From the NCBI GenBank assembly GCA_026770585.1, contig MU647389.1, positions 13,331 through 25,246 of the forward strand: a stretch of DNA of 11,916 nucleotides. The letters run 5' to 3'. This document shows, one piece after another, positions 6,024 to 11,280 of this stretch. This DNA is from Baffinella frigidus. Taxonomy: Eukaryota > Cryptophyceae > Cryptomonadales > Baffinellaceae. The position numbers and the translations under genes are program-made. The notes under the pieces were generated by a model. It had not been told where the DNA came from, did not search any database, and saw only the letters and a list, made by a program, of their open reading frames with translations. Each line of letters opens with the position of its first letter. Position 1 is the first letter of the stretch.

Positions 6024-6291
6024 TTAGGGAATGCTGGAGGATGCTATTTACATGTGGGGCTGTAAATATTTGTATCAGGCCTTGCCATCCAATTATGACC
6101 CTCCTTAAACTTCCTTTTGGCCCGTCTGGCAAGACCCCCGCGGGAGGCGCCGCCGGGGGCACTTCTCCCTTTACTTTTTCGGCCAAAATTGGCTTTTTTT
6201 TCAGGCATGCCCGCGTTTCATAAGGTGCTTGGCTTTCCACGTCCAGCTTTAAAACCCCTTGAAAACCCACTTGTAGTCGCTCGGTAGTCAA
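6010..6291 (-). other. Antisense ORF of 93 residues inside interrupted repeat R50 (doubtful gene)
   Basis: Open from 6291 to 6010. The peptide includes LKLDVESQAPYETRACLKKK and a Pro/Ala-rich segment near the middle. The C-terminal third is only the translation of R50, and the last residues come from the TTTAGGG array. The open frame fills the 230 bp that separate the two halves of R50 here. I recognise no domain. It may be part of a mobile or multicopy element rather than a cellular gene. Confidence 0.25.
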
Positions 6292-6321
6292 TAAGTGTAG
6301 CGGTAGGGTGTTCCAACCTCG
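6031..6321 (-). repeat. Dispersed repeat R50, copy 2 (inverted, interrupted)
   Basis: 6031-6079 is the inverted counterpart of 2639-2688, and 6308-6321 (GTGTTCCAACCTCG) that of 2622-2635. In copy 1 these parts are three bases apart; here about 230 bp lie between them. Either this copy carries an insertion or copy 1 has a deletion. Confidence 0.75.
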
Positions 6322-6375
6322 CGCCTGTGCGTAATTTTACAGAGTTATGTGACCAATCAACGAAAGTTCCACAGT

Positions 6376-6466
6376 GGGGATGACCCGTGTGGGTCGACCC
6401 AAATCTTAGGTCGACCCACCTTTACACGGGGGCGACCCAGAATTTTTGGTCGACCCTTCAGACCCA
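6376..6466. repeat. GGTCGACCC cluster 1
   Basis: Four GACCC-type words, including GGGTCGACCCA and AGGTCGACCCA around CAAATCTTA, form an imperfect inverted repeat bounded by CCCGTGT and ACACGGG. The central TCGA is palindromic. A second cluster of similar words lies at 6955-7082. Confidence 0.65.
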
Positions 6467-6469
6467 AGG

Positions 6470-6835
6470 CACTTATTGACACTTATTGACTTTATTCGAA
6501 AGTGAAATGCACGGTGCAAGAAATGAGGCGAGCTTAGACTTCGTTCAGGGTTATCACAAGTCGAAGTCTAAGTCAAGTAACTGCCACTACCCATATAAGG
6601 GAGCCACCAAGGAGCGTCGTTAAAACCCGATGAACCTTTCGGCCCCTCGGTCAACGTATTACTCCCCGATGTCTCCACTTATGCAGAGCACCCCGTTGCG
6701 TGGGGCCCCTGCCAAAGCCACACACAGTTGCCCCGGACTGGGCAAAAATATGTGGACCACTCTCCTTGCGGGCCACTTATACCACGCGAGGAGAGCAGAA
6801 AACCCCTCCACCACCTAGGCCCCCCACGTTGCAGT
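6470..6835. other. No gene identified; one stem-loop
   Basis: ACACTTATTGAC is tandemly doubled at about 6468-6490. CTTAGACTTCG (6533-6543) pairs with CGAAGTCTAAG (6562-6572). CATATAAGGG at about 6592 resembles a TATA-type sequence, but no convincing ORF follows. The overlapping ORFs on both strands lack codon bias. Confidence 0.5.
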
Positions 6836-6893
6836 GCGAGGTCCTTTAGGTCCTTTAGAGAAAAGTCCTTCAGGTAAAAGCTTTCTGTGCAGC
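6836..6893 (-). repeat. Dispersed repeat R80, copy 3 (inverted, partial)
   Basis: GGTCCTTTAGGTCCTTTAGA then a diverged part ending AAAGCTTTCTGTGCAG. The tandem CCTTTAGGT words match the end of copy 2. The middle portion of R80 is missing. Confidence 0.65.
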
Positions 6894-6901
6894 CTTGATC
6901 G

Positions 6902-6940
6902 GACAGGTGATGAGCCTCCATCTGAGGCTCATCACCTGTC
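6902..6940. repeat. 39-bp hairpin, perfect 17-bp arms, 5-base loop
   Basis: GACAGGTGATGAGCCTC pairs with GAGGCTCATCACCTGTC around CATCT. The left arm with three upstream bases (TCGGACAGGTGATGAGCCTC) recurs at 10617-10636 without the right arm, so the inverted copy was added only here. Confidence 0.9.
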
Positions 6941-6954
6941 GCAGGTCAAATTTG

Positions 6955-7082
6955 GGGTGACCCACGACCCACCTGGTGACCCAGCGGGTCTGCCCACGAT
7001 CCAGGAGGGTCGACCCTCATGGGTCGGCCCCAGGGTGACCCTCGGGGTCACCCTGGGCAGGGTGACCCTCGGGGTCACCCTG
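6955..7082. repeat. GGTGACCC cluster 2 with two tandem 25-bp hairpins
   Basis: TGACCCA words and GGGTCGACCC are followed by CAGGGTGACCC-TCG-GGGTCACCCTG at 7031-7055 and again at 7058-7082. Each is a perfect hairpin with 11-bp arms, in a 27-bp tandem. The pattern continues the half-sites of cluster 1. Confidence 0.85.
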
Positions 7083-7111
7083 GGCTTTGGGCTCGGGGGG
7101 TGCGGTCAGTA

Positions 7112-7180
7112 AACTGGGGGCGAGATGATGTTCGATCTTTACCACACGGATGGCGGGATGATGACTGGTCAAATGACTGG
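7112..7180 (+). repeat. Short dispersed repeat, copy 2
   Basis: CTGGGGGCGAGATGATGTTC then GATCTTT, an extra ACCACACGGATGGCGG, and GATGATGACTGGTCAAATGACTGGTC. It is homologous to 5698-5745 apart from the extra block. Confidence 0.65.
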
Positions 7181-7207
7181 TCATAATGTTTAGAAAGACG
7201 GATTTGC

Positions 7208-7285
7208 CATCACGATGCATCTTGTTTCAAGCATCACGATGCATCTTGTTTCAAGATTTTTCATCACGATGCATCTTGTTTCAAG
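7208..7285 (+). repeat. 24-bp minisatellite, three perfect units
   Basis: Units at 7208-7231, 7232-7255 and 7262-7285 all start CATCACGATGCATCTTGTTT and end CAAG. The third is offset by ATTTTT. A partial CACGATG follows. The array lies about 95 bp upstream of the ATG of the only credible gene. Each unit contains the palindrome GATGCATC. Confidence 0.95.
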
Positions 7286-7378
7286 CACGATGAGTTAGAG
7301 AGTCGATGCTGCCAAATTTGAGCAGTCGTGTCAAAGCATTGGGTCGGAACAACTTTCCGCCCTTCAGATAACCGGTCG

Positions 7379-7882
7379 ATGGCGCCCTCTTCGCCCACCT
7401 ATGCCGCGACTCCCAAGCCCTCGCACCTGAACGTCATCATCGACGGGATCCGCAAGAAAGACGGCGGCGACATTCGCCCCAACATCCGCGCAAGACTGTC
7501 GGCGCGACTGTCGGCGCACAGCGTCGACGACGAGACCTCGGCCACGGAGGAGTCTGCCCCCTCCTCGCCTGCTGCGTCGAACATCGACGCGTGGGCACCG
7601 GCGGCGGAGATGGACGAGGGCAGCGTGGAGCGCCCAGAGGACCTATGCATCTGCGACGATTGGGATCTCGAGGAGGCGGGGTGGAGTACCGACTGCGCAG
7701 CCGCTGAGGAAACCGCGCCCGCCAACAACATCCAGCTGGGGGACGCGGCGCCCGCGGGCGAGAACATCTGGACCGTGGCTGGGGGATGCGAGCGCACCGA
7801 CGACCCCCACCATTTCCTCGACGACAACTTTGCTTCAAGCGACGTTGAAGACGACGCGGCGGGGGTTTGGTGGTGTCCTTGA
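7379..7882 (+). CDS. Hypothetical acidic protein, 167 residues, no recognised domain
   Basis: This is the only ORF here that looks like a gene. From the ATG at 7379 the great majority of codons end in C or G, in contrast to the sequence on both sides, and the product is soluble-looking and compositionally coherent. The frame is open from 7322 after TGA at 7319, but the extra 19 codons lack an ATG and lose the third-position bias, so I start at 7379. An upstream exon cannot be excluded. Residues about 14-45 are basic (IRKKDGG, then RARLSARLSA, a small internal duplication). The remainder is rich in Asp, Glu, Ala and Ser with regularly spaced tryptophans (DAWAP, CDDWDLEE, ENIWTV) and ends GVWWCP. 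It has no signal peptide, membrane segment or catalytic motif. Likely a largely disordered protein; function unknown. Antisense ORFs here are shadows of its codon bias. Confidence 0.6.
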   Translation: MAPSSPTYAATPKPSHLNVIIDGIRKKDGGDIRPNIRARLSARLSAHSVDDETSATEESAPSSPAASNIDAWAPAAEMDEGSVERPEDLCICDDWDLEEAGWSTDCAAAEETAPANNIQLGDAAPAGENIWTVAGGCERTDDPHHFLDDNFASSDVEDDAAGVWWCP

Positions 7883-8170
7883 CGCTCTAGCTTCTGAAGC
7901 GACGGTAGAGGGAGACGCGATGCGGAGAGCCGCTAGCGACGCTTGTGAATAATGAATCAGCATTCTGTGCATCTTCCTGGTGGTCGCGCCTGCACGCACA
8001 CCTCTCTCCACCCTCAGATATCACCCCTGCGTCTCAGAGTGGCTTCTGCTCTCTGTGAGCGCGCGCGCGGTCTAGCGAAGGGAAGTGAGGGACGCACGCG
8101 CAAATCTCGCCCGCCCGGTCGCTCAGGCGTCCGTGCGTGCGGGATCGCGCCTGTACGCAGATGGTCCGAT
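7883..8170 (+). other. Region downstream of the gene, nothing assigned
   Basis: GC-rich sequence with GCGCGCGCGG near 8060 and several GC-rich words. An ORF from 7952 continues into host repeat H1 copy III. Its first half has no recognisable domain, so I do not call it a gene. AATAATGAAT at about 7948 is a possible AT-rich 3' processing region, without strong support. Confidence 0.4.
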
Positions 8171-8299
8171 GCCTCACTCGCTCCCATTCTGTTTGGGCTC
8201 ACAAATTTGGTAAGCCTGGGCTCTTTCCCCAAAGCTGACGGATTTGTACCGCACCGCCAGGATGTCAACTTGAGAATAATCGGTCAGCCCGAGTGAGGC
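8171..8299 (+). repeat. Host repeat H1, copy III (inverted, empty at the M1-A site)
   Basis: The interior (about 8188-8289) is the reverse complement of H1, with TTTGTACCGC at 8243-8252 showing one intact TA where M1-A sits in copy I. The segment is bounded by GCCTCACTCG (8171-8180) and CGAGTGAGGC (8290-8299), a 10-bp inverted pair, and GCCTCACTCG repeats again at 8301-8310. The + strand frame reads FVPHRQDVNLRIIGQ, in phase with copy II. Confidence 0.85.
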
Positions 8300-8429
8300 T
8301 GCCTCACTCGCTCGCACTGCCGCGCGCGGAGAGGACACGCCAGGTGTGCCAACACCCACCGTGTCACATACCTACACCACCCTCTACGCTGTCACACACC
8401 TGTATATGCCACCCCCTAGACGGTTCTGC

Positions 8430-8497
8430 CGAGTCTTTCCACGGAAGGGCGAGGTGTCCAGCTATGGCGGGATTGAATCAACCTTAAAGGCCCTAAA
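8430..8497 (+). repeat. Dispersed repeat R80, copy 4
   Basis: GTCTTTCCACGGAAGGGCG, then a diverged middle, then CCTTAAAGGCCCTAAAGAAC. It aligns with 10391-10462 in the same orientation. Confidence 0.7.
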
Positions 8498-8597
8498 GAA
8501 CCATCCTGTGGGACCTTGGGTTGAGGGGCGAAGAAGACGAGTTTGACGACGTAGAGATGTGAGAGTTGGAGGGTCGGGAGGGTCCCCACCTGTGATA

Positions 8598-8636
8598 CAG
8601 GGGTACCTCTTTACCTCCGCCCCGTAAAGAAAAGGA
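8598..8636 (+). mobile_element. M1 fragment copy G
   Basis: TACAGGGGTACCTC preceded by GA matches 12 bases of an M1 end, then diverges into the hairpin TCTTTAC/GTAAAGA. No right end. It may be a decayed element. Confidence 0.45.
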
Positions 8637-8666
8637 CTCTCACACAACCTTCCAGCCCTGGATGTA

Positions 8667-9208
8667 CAGGGGTACCTCGCTCATAAGAAACTACCCCACC
8701 CCTAGGACCACCATAGGGCCCTAGGGATATCTGGGGATATTACCCCATGTAGGATCCCGGAGTGACTTTACACAGGTCACGTCCACTCAGTCACGTCCAC
8801 TATAAGGAGATGTAAGCCCACTGCACGTGCGGCTCCGTCCCTCCCTCAGTGAAGCCTAACTCGCACACGATGTCTCCGTGTGTCTCTAGCGCCCGAGCGG
8901 AGCCCTTCCGCCAGATGTTATGAAGCCCGCAACGTTCCAAAAGGACGGAGCGGAGGACGCCGACGCCCGCTCGCTCCTCAGCGCCCAACAACGTCGATCC
9001 AGGGGGAGACCTCCTCAGCTCCTCCCAGTCGGCGGCGACACCGCCCCGGCTCTCTATCTGCGCTGGCGCCCCTCCAAGGCGCTGGTGCACCGCATGTGCC
9101 TCACCAGTCCAAGGCACTGCTCGCCGCCCGGGAATATCCCCAGAGGATAGGCCTACTGTAGGGTCCTAGGGGGGTGCGGCTCCTCAAGAGCGAGGGTTTC
9201 TCCACCTG
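8667..9208 (-). mobile_element. M1 element copy H, split by a 415-bp insertion
   Basis: The left end (8667-8691) and half core CCTAGGACCACCATAGGGCC reach 8724-8729. The core resumes at 9145 with GGATAGGCCTACTGTAGGG and a decayed right end (GAGCGAGG at 9188-9195, CCTG to about 9208). Preceded by TA at 8665-8666. Core orientation matches copy A. Removing 8730-9144 and one GGATA restores the M1 layout. Confidence 0.82.
8730..9144. mobile_element. 415-bp inverted-repeat element nested in M1-H
   Basis: TCTGGGGATATT (8730-8741) and AATATCCCCAGA (9133-9144) are perfect 12-bp terminal repeats. GGATA flanks both sides (8725-8729, 9145-9149), indicating a 5-bp target duplication; intact M1-A has GCATA there. 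The ends are not TG/CA, so it is not an obvious solo LTR. Overlapping ORFs occur on both strands (for example 8920-9150 and, on the minus strand, 8800-9117), GC-rich but without a recognised domain. The class is unknown. CCCCATGTAGG plus GAGTGACTTTACAC near its left end also occur at 11281-11313. Confidence 0.75.
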
Positions 9209-9233
9209 TGATACCCACCGTGTGTTCGCTCTT

Positions 9234-9267
9234 TTAGGTCCTGTAGGTTCTTCGAGCTCCCAACATA
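9234..9267 (-). repeat. Dispersed repeat R80 variant, copy 5
   Basis: TTAGGTCCTGTAGGTTCTTC then GAGCTCCCAACATA. It is nearly identical over 34 bp to 10825-10858. Both replace the TTTTAACTT of copy 2 with a TTCTTCGAGCT form, so they are a subfamily. Confidence 0.75.
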
Positions 9268-9365
9268 CTTGCATGCCCTTTCCCGGCGATTACGAGTGTG
9301 TAAGAAGAAAGAAAGGATCGATATCGATTCATAGATCTACAGCCGTTTTCAAACCCTCAACCCTA

Positions 9366-9466
9366 TCCCTTAAGTGGCCATTAGGCTCAGACGCCCTACC
9401 GTAGGGCCCTAAGACCTGCCTAGGACCTGTTGGGGGTCAATTTTGACCCCCTGGCCACTTAAGGGA
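9366..9466. mobile_element. M3 element copy b (101 bp, TA-flanked)
   Basis: Perfect 15-bp ends TCCCTTAAGTGGCCA / TGGCCACTTAAGGGA, TA at 9364-9365 and 9467-9468. The core GCCCTACCGTAGGGCCCTAA matches copy a. The interior hairpin GGGGGTCAA-TT-TTGACCCCC replaces the AGGGTGAAT palindrome of copy a. The telomere-type array follows it directly. Confidence 0.88.
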
Positions 9467-9471
9467 TACAC

Positions 9472-9624
9472 CCTAAACCCTAAACCCCAAACCCAATTCC
9501 AAACCCTAGACCCTAAACCCTTAACCCCAAAACCCAAACCCAAAACCCCAAACCCTAAACCTTAAACCCCAAACCCCAAACCCCAAACCCCAAACCCCAA
9601 ACCCCAAACCCCAAACCCCAAACC
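9472..9624 (-). repeat. Telomere-type array, CCCTAAA then CCCCAAA
   Basis: About 150 bp, with mixed units at the start and uniform CCCCAAA from about 9567. This repeats the perfect-to-CCCC gradient of 2209-2358. Confidence 0.93.
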
Positions 9625-9677
9625 ACACACGTCCTCGGTCACCTCACCCTCAGGACTGCTCAGGGTTCTCGCCCTCA

Positions 9678-9697
9678 GAAATCTACATGTAGATTTC
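9678..9697. repeat. 20-bp perfect palindrome GAAATCTACATGTAGATTTC
   Basis: Self-complementary with no loop, touching the outer tip of the left arm of the next foldback. Possibly part of its original target. Confidence 0.85.
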
Positions 9698-9961
9698 CGT
9701 TTGCTCCTGAAAATTGACTTTTGAATACCGTTTCTCCTTGAAAATTGACTTTTGAATACCCCCCCCAAGAGCCCTCCGTGAGCGCCTCCCCCTGCGTCCC
9801 TACAGTAGGCCTATGCTTAGGGCCCTATGGTGGTCATAGGGGGCGCGCGCTTTATTATGAGCGAGGTACCCCTGTACCCCGAAGGGCTCTTGGGGGGGGT
9901 ATTCAAAAGTCAATTTTCAAGGAGAAACGGTATTCAAAAGTCAGTTTTCAGGAGCAAACGG
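9697..9961. mobile_element. 265-bp foldback with 79-bp arms and an M1 fragment in the loop
   Basis: 9697-9775 and 9883-9961 are reverse complements with one mismatch, including matching 8-base C and G runs. Each arm has an internal duplication: TGAAAATTGACTTTTGAATA followed by CC, twice. The loop (9776-9882) is mostly M1 copy K. GAATACCCC and AAGAGCCCT words recur at 10020-10042. A peptide frame (GVFKSQFSRRNGIQKS) runs through the arm twice, but it is on repeat sequence. Confidence 0.88.
9783..9874 (+). mobile_element. M1 element copy K (left end missing)
   Basis: GCCTCCCCCTGCGTCCCTAC through the core and a right end with two changes (TTTATTATGAGCGAGG, TACCCCTG). It is followed by TA. The left 25-bp end has been replaced by arm sequence of the surrounding foldback. 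Confidence 0.85.
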
Positions 9962-10020
9962 CTCCAACAACGGACCACTGGCTCCAAGAACGGGCCAATG
10001 GCTCCAAGAACGGGCCTGGG
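9961..10020 (+). repeat. 20-bp minisatellite, three units
   Basis: GCTCCAACAACGGACCACTG, GCTCCAAGAACGGGCCAATG and GCTCCAAGAACGGGCCTGGG. It begins at the outer edge of the right foldback arm. Confidence 0.9.
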
Positions 10021-10248
10021 ATACCCCACCGAAGAGCCCTGCGTGGATCCTCTGGCTCGAGGATGTCGTCCACCGAGGTCACCCCCCCCCGCCCTAGGTT
10101 CACCACACGGCATCGGTCTATTGTAGAGACCTACAGGGACCACCACAGGGCTCCACCGCAATAATGTTTTAAAATAAGAATGTGTACCAGGATGAGCCAT
10201 TTATTGCGAACGAGCGTGTATGAAAATTACATTTCTACCTCCTCGTGG
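10021..10248. other. No gene assigned
   Basis: ATACCCCACCGAAGAGCCCT repeats the inner foldback edge. A run of ten C's lies near 10081. The later part is AT-richer (AATAATGTTTTAAAATAAG). ORFs crossing it begin in the foldback arm and are not supported. Confidence 0.5.
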
Positions 10249-10527
10249 TCATCCAGGGCTACTCGCACACGCCAGCCGTGTGTTTACGGCCGCTCGTATA
10301 TTTACAACATGTTTACAGTGATCATCGTCTGAGGAAACGAGGGGTGAAGCTACTCGCGAAACGCGATCCGAAAGCAAAAATGCTTTCTTTGCAGTCCTTT
10401 CTACGGAAGGGCGTGTCGTTGGCATATGTTGGGAGGAATTAAAACCTAAAAGACCTAAAGGGCTCGCCGGCCTCGCCCCGAACCTTCGCCCCCTCTTCCT
10501 CATGTACAAGCTCTGGCGTCCATCCAC
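10249..10527 (-). pseudogene. Coding-like remnant, minus strand, unit 1
   Basis: Open for 92 codons but starting from GTG. DGRQSLYMRKRGRRFGA at its start matches DGRQSV, a stop, then MGKRGGRFCA at about 10735-10785. RVASPLVSSDDDHCKHV resembles RVASALVFSDENHCDHM near 11015-11050. Shared frames across diverged copies suggest a former protein. I do not recognise it. The middle is R80 copy 6, so part of the ORF is repeat translation. Confidence 0.35.
10370..10462 (+). repeat. Dispersed repeat R80, copy 6
   Basis: Opens with the hairpin GAAAGCA-AAAA-TGCTTTC, followed by CCTTTCTACGGAAGGGCGTG and ends ACCTAAAAGACCTAAAGGG. It is the near-exact inverse of copy 2 at 5412-5493. Confidence 0.88.
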
Positions 10528-10824
10528 CCGGGGCTACTCCTAAATAAAAGGCTTACATACAAGATGTGGTTCTCGTCTGAGACATTGCGGGGTGCCCTCG
10601 AGGGTGTGAGCCTCGGTCGGACAGGTGATGAGCCTCGATGGTTGACTAATGAAGGTAAGTTCTCTCTCGCTTGTGTGTGGGCCTTGGCCGGCGCGGCCTC
10701 TCTCCCTCCTAAGCGGGGTCTCAGAGGGCTACTTGCGCAGAACCTTCCCCCCCTCTTCCCCATCTACACGCTCTGGCGTCCATCCATCCAGGACGCGCCA
10801 GCCGGCCTTGCGCAGACGCTTCCG

Positions 10825-10858
10825 TTAGGTCCTTGAGGTTCTTCGAGCTCCCAACATA
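10825..10858 (-). repeat. Dispersed repeat R80 variant, copy 7
   Basis: TTAGGTCCTTGAGGTTCTTC then GAGCTCCCAACATA. Same subfamily as 9234-9267. Confidence 0.75.
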
Positions 10859-10873
10859 GGCGGACACCGGAAC

Positions 10874-10918
10874 TTATCCTGCAGAGACCACTTCTTCTTG
10901 CTGGTGTTGCAAGACGCT
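10874..10918 (-). pseudogene. Short ankyrin-like fragment 3
   Basis: The minus strand reads VLQHQQEEVVSAG then TAA. The LQHQQE word matches the other two ankyrin-like fragments, and VVSAG fits the end of an ankyrin unit. It is too short to call alone; the neighbours carry the inference. Confidence 0.3.
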
Positions 10919-11010
10919 CACCATTACCTCCGATCATAGCTCTTGTCTTTATTATATGTTCACTGTGACTCTCGACTGAGACCAGGATTGTTAGGGTGTG
11001 TTTGATACAT

Positions 11011-11060
11011 ATGATCACAGTGGTTCTCGTCTGAGAAAACGAGGGCTGAAGCTACTCGCG
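11011..11060. repeat. 50-bp repeat, also at 10311-10358
   Basis: ATGATCACAGTGGTTCTCGT then CTGAGAAAACGAGGGCTGAAGCTACTCGCG. The copy at 10311-10358 differs at a few positions; weaker partial copies start near 10562 and 10959. The set marks a roughly 700-bp duplicated block. Confidence 0.85.
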
Positions 11061-11144
11061 CCCACCGGCCGCGCGCACAAGCTTCGCCGCGTCTTCCAGC
11101 TGGTGTTGCAGCGCGTACTGCAGCGGCGTGTGTCCTCTCTGCGG
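11052..11144 (-). pseudogene. Ankyrin-repeat-like fragment 1, ends in TAG
   Basis: Minus strand from 11144 gives 30 codons then TAG at 11054-11052: PQRGHTPLQYALQHQ, then LEDAAKLVRAAGG. GHTPLxxA with a later LV-AAGG follows the ankyrin unit pattern (G-TPL-x-x-A, then L-L-x-x-G). The frame stays open upstream through a six-proline run without a clear start. One unit alone does not make an ankyrin domain. It is likely the broken end of a multi-repeat protein gene. Confidence 0.45.
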
Positions 11145-11211
11145 CGGTGGAGGAGGTGGAGTTAGAATCCATCCGGAAAATGCTCGTATGAGCGGCCGAC
11201 ACGGGGTACAG

Positions 11212-11250
11212 TTCCTGCTGGTGTTGCAGCGGCGTGTGTCCTCTCTGCGG
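11212..11250 (-). pseudogene. Ankyrin-repeat-like fragment 2
   Basis: PQRGHTPLQHQQE, in a different frame from fragment 1. Compared with fragment 1 it lacks 12 bases (the YALQ codons). It is a direct duplication of the same coding segment about 106 bp away; the upstream residues (LTASFA) lack ankyrin features. Confidence 0.4.
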
Positions 11251-11280
11251 CGCGAAGGAGGCGGTCAGTCTGGGGACACA

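Larger units (their letters stand above)
10500..11018 (-). pseudogene. Coding-like remnant, minus strand, unit 2, split by an in-frame TAG
   Basis: Two ORFs in one frame abut: 11018-10764 ends with TAG and 10763-10500 begins with ATG at the next codon. In unit 1 the corresponding codon is TAC (Tyr in SLYMRKRG), so this looks like a nonsense change within a duplicated coding segment. ASWMDGRQSV precedes the stop. No domain recognised. The + strand version (PLFPIYTLWRPS versus PLFLMYKLWRPS) is equally open, so strand is uncertain. Confidence 0.35.

Noticed and set aside
6592-6600. CATATAAGGG as a TATA promoter
   Set aside because: No supported gene follows at a plausible distance.
7208-7285. 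CRISPR-like array
   Set aside because: Units are contiguous or 6 bases apart with no spacers; eukaryotic context.
7328-7378. Extended N-terminus starting at GTG
   Set aside because: GTG starts are not expected in a eukaryotic nuclear gene, and the third-position bias begins only at the ATG at 7379.
7399-7838. Antisense ORFs of 133 and 142 codons
   Set aside because: Shadows of the GC-rich third positions of the + strand gene; the products are Arg/Ser/Ala-rich with no structure.
8800-9161. Overlapping ORFs on both strands in the 415-bp element as a transposase
   Set aside because: At most about 105 codons, no catalytic motif recognised, and both strands are open through GC richness.
10652-10741. 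Possible intron (GGTAAGT at about 10651, GCGCAG near 10740)
   Set aside because: No reading frame on either side continues across it convincingly; splice-like words this short occur by chance.
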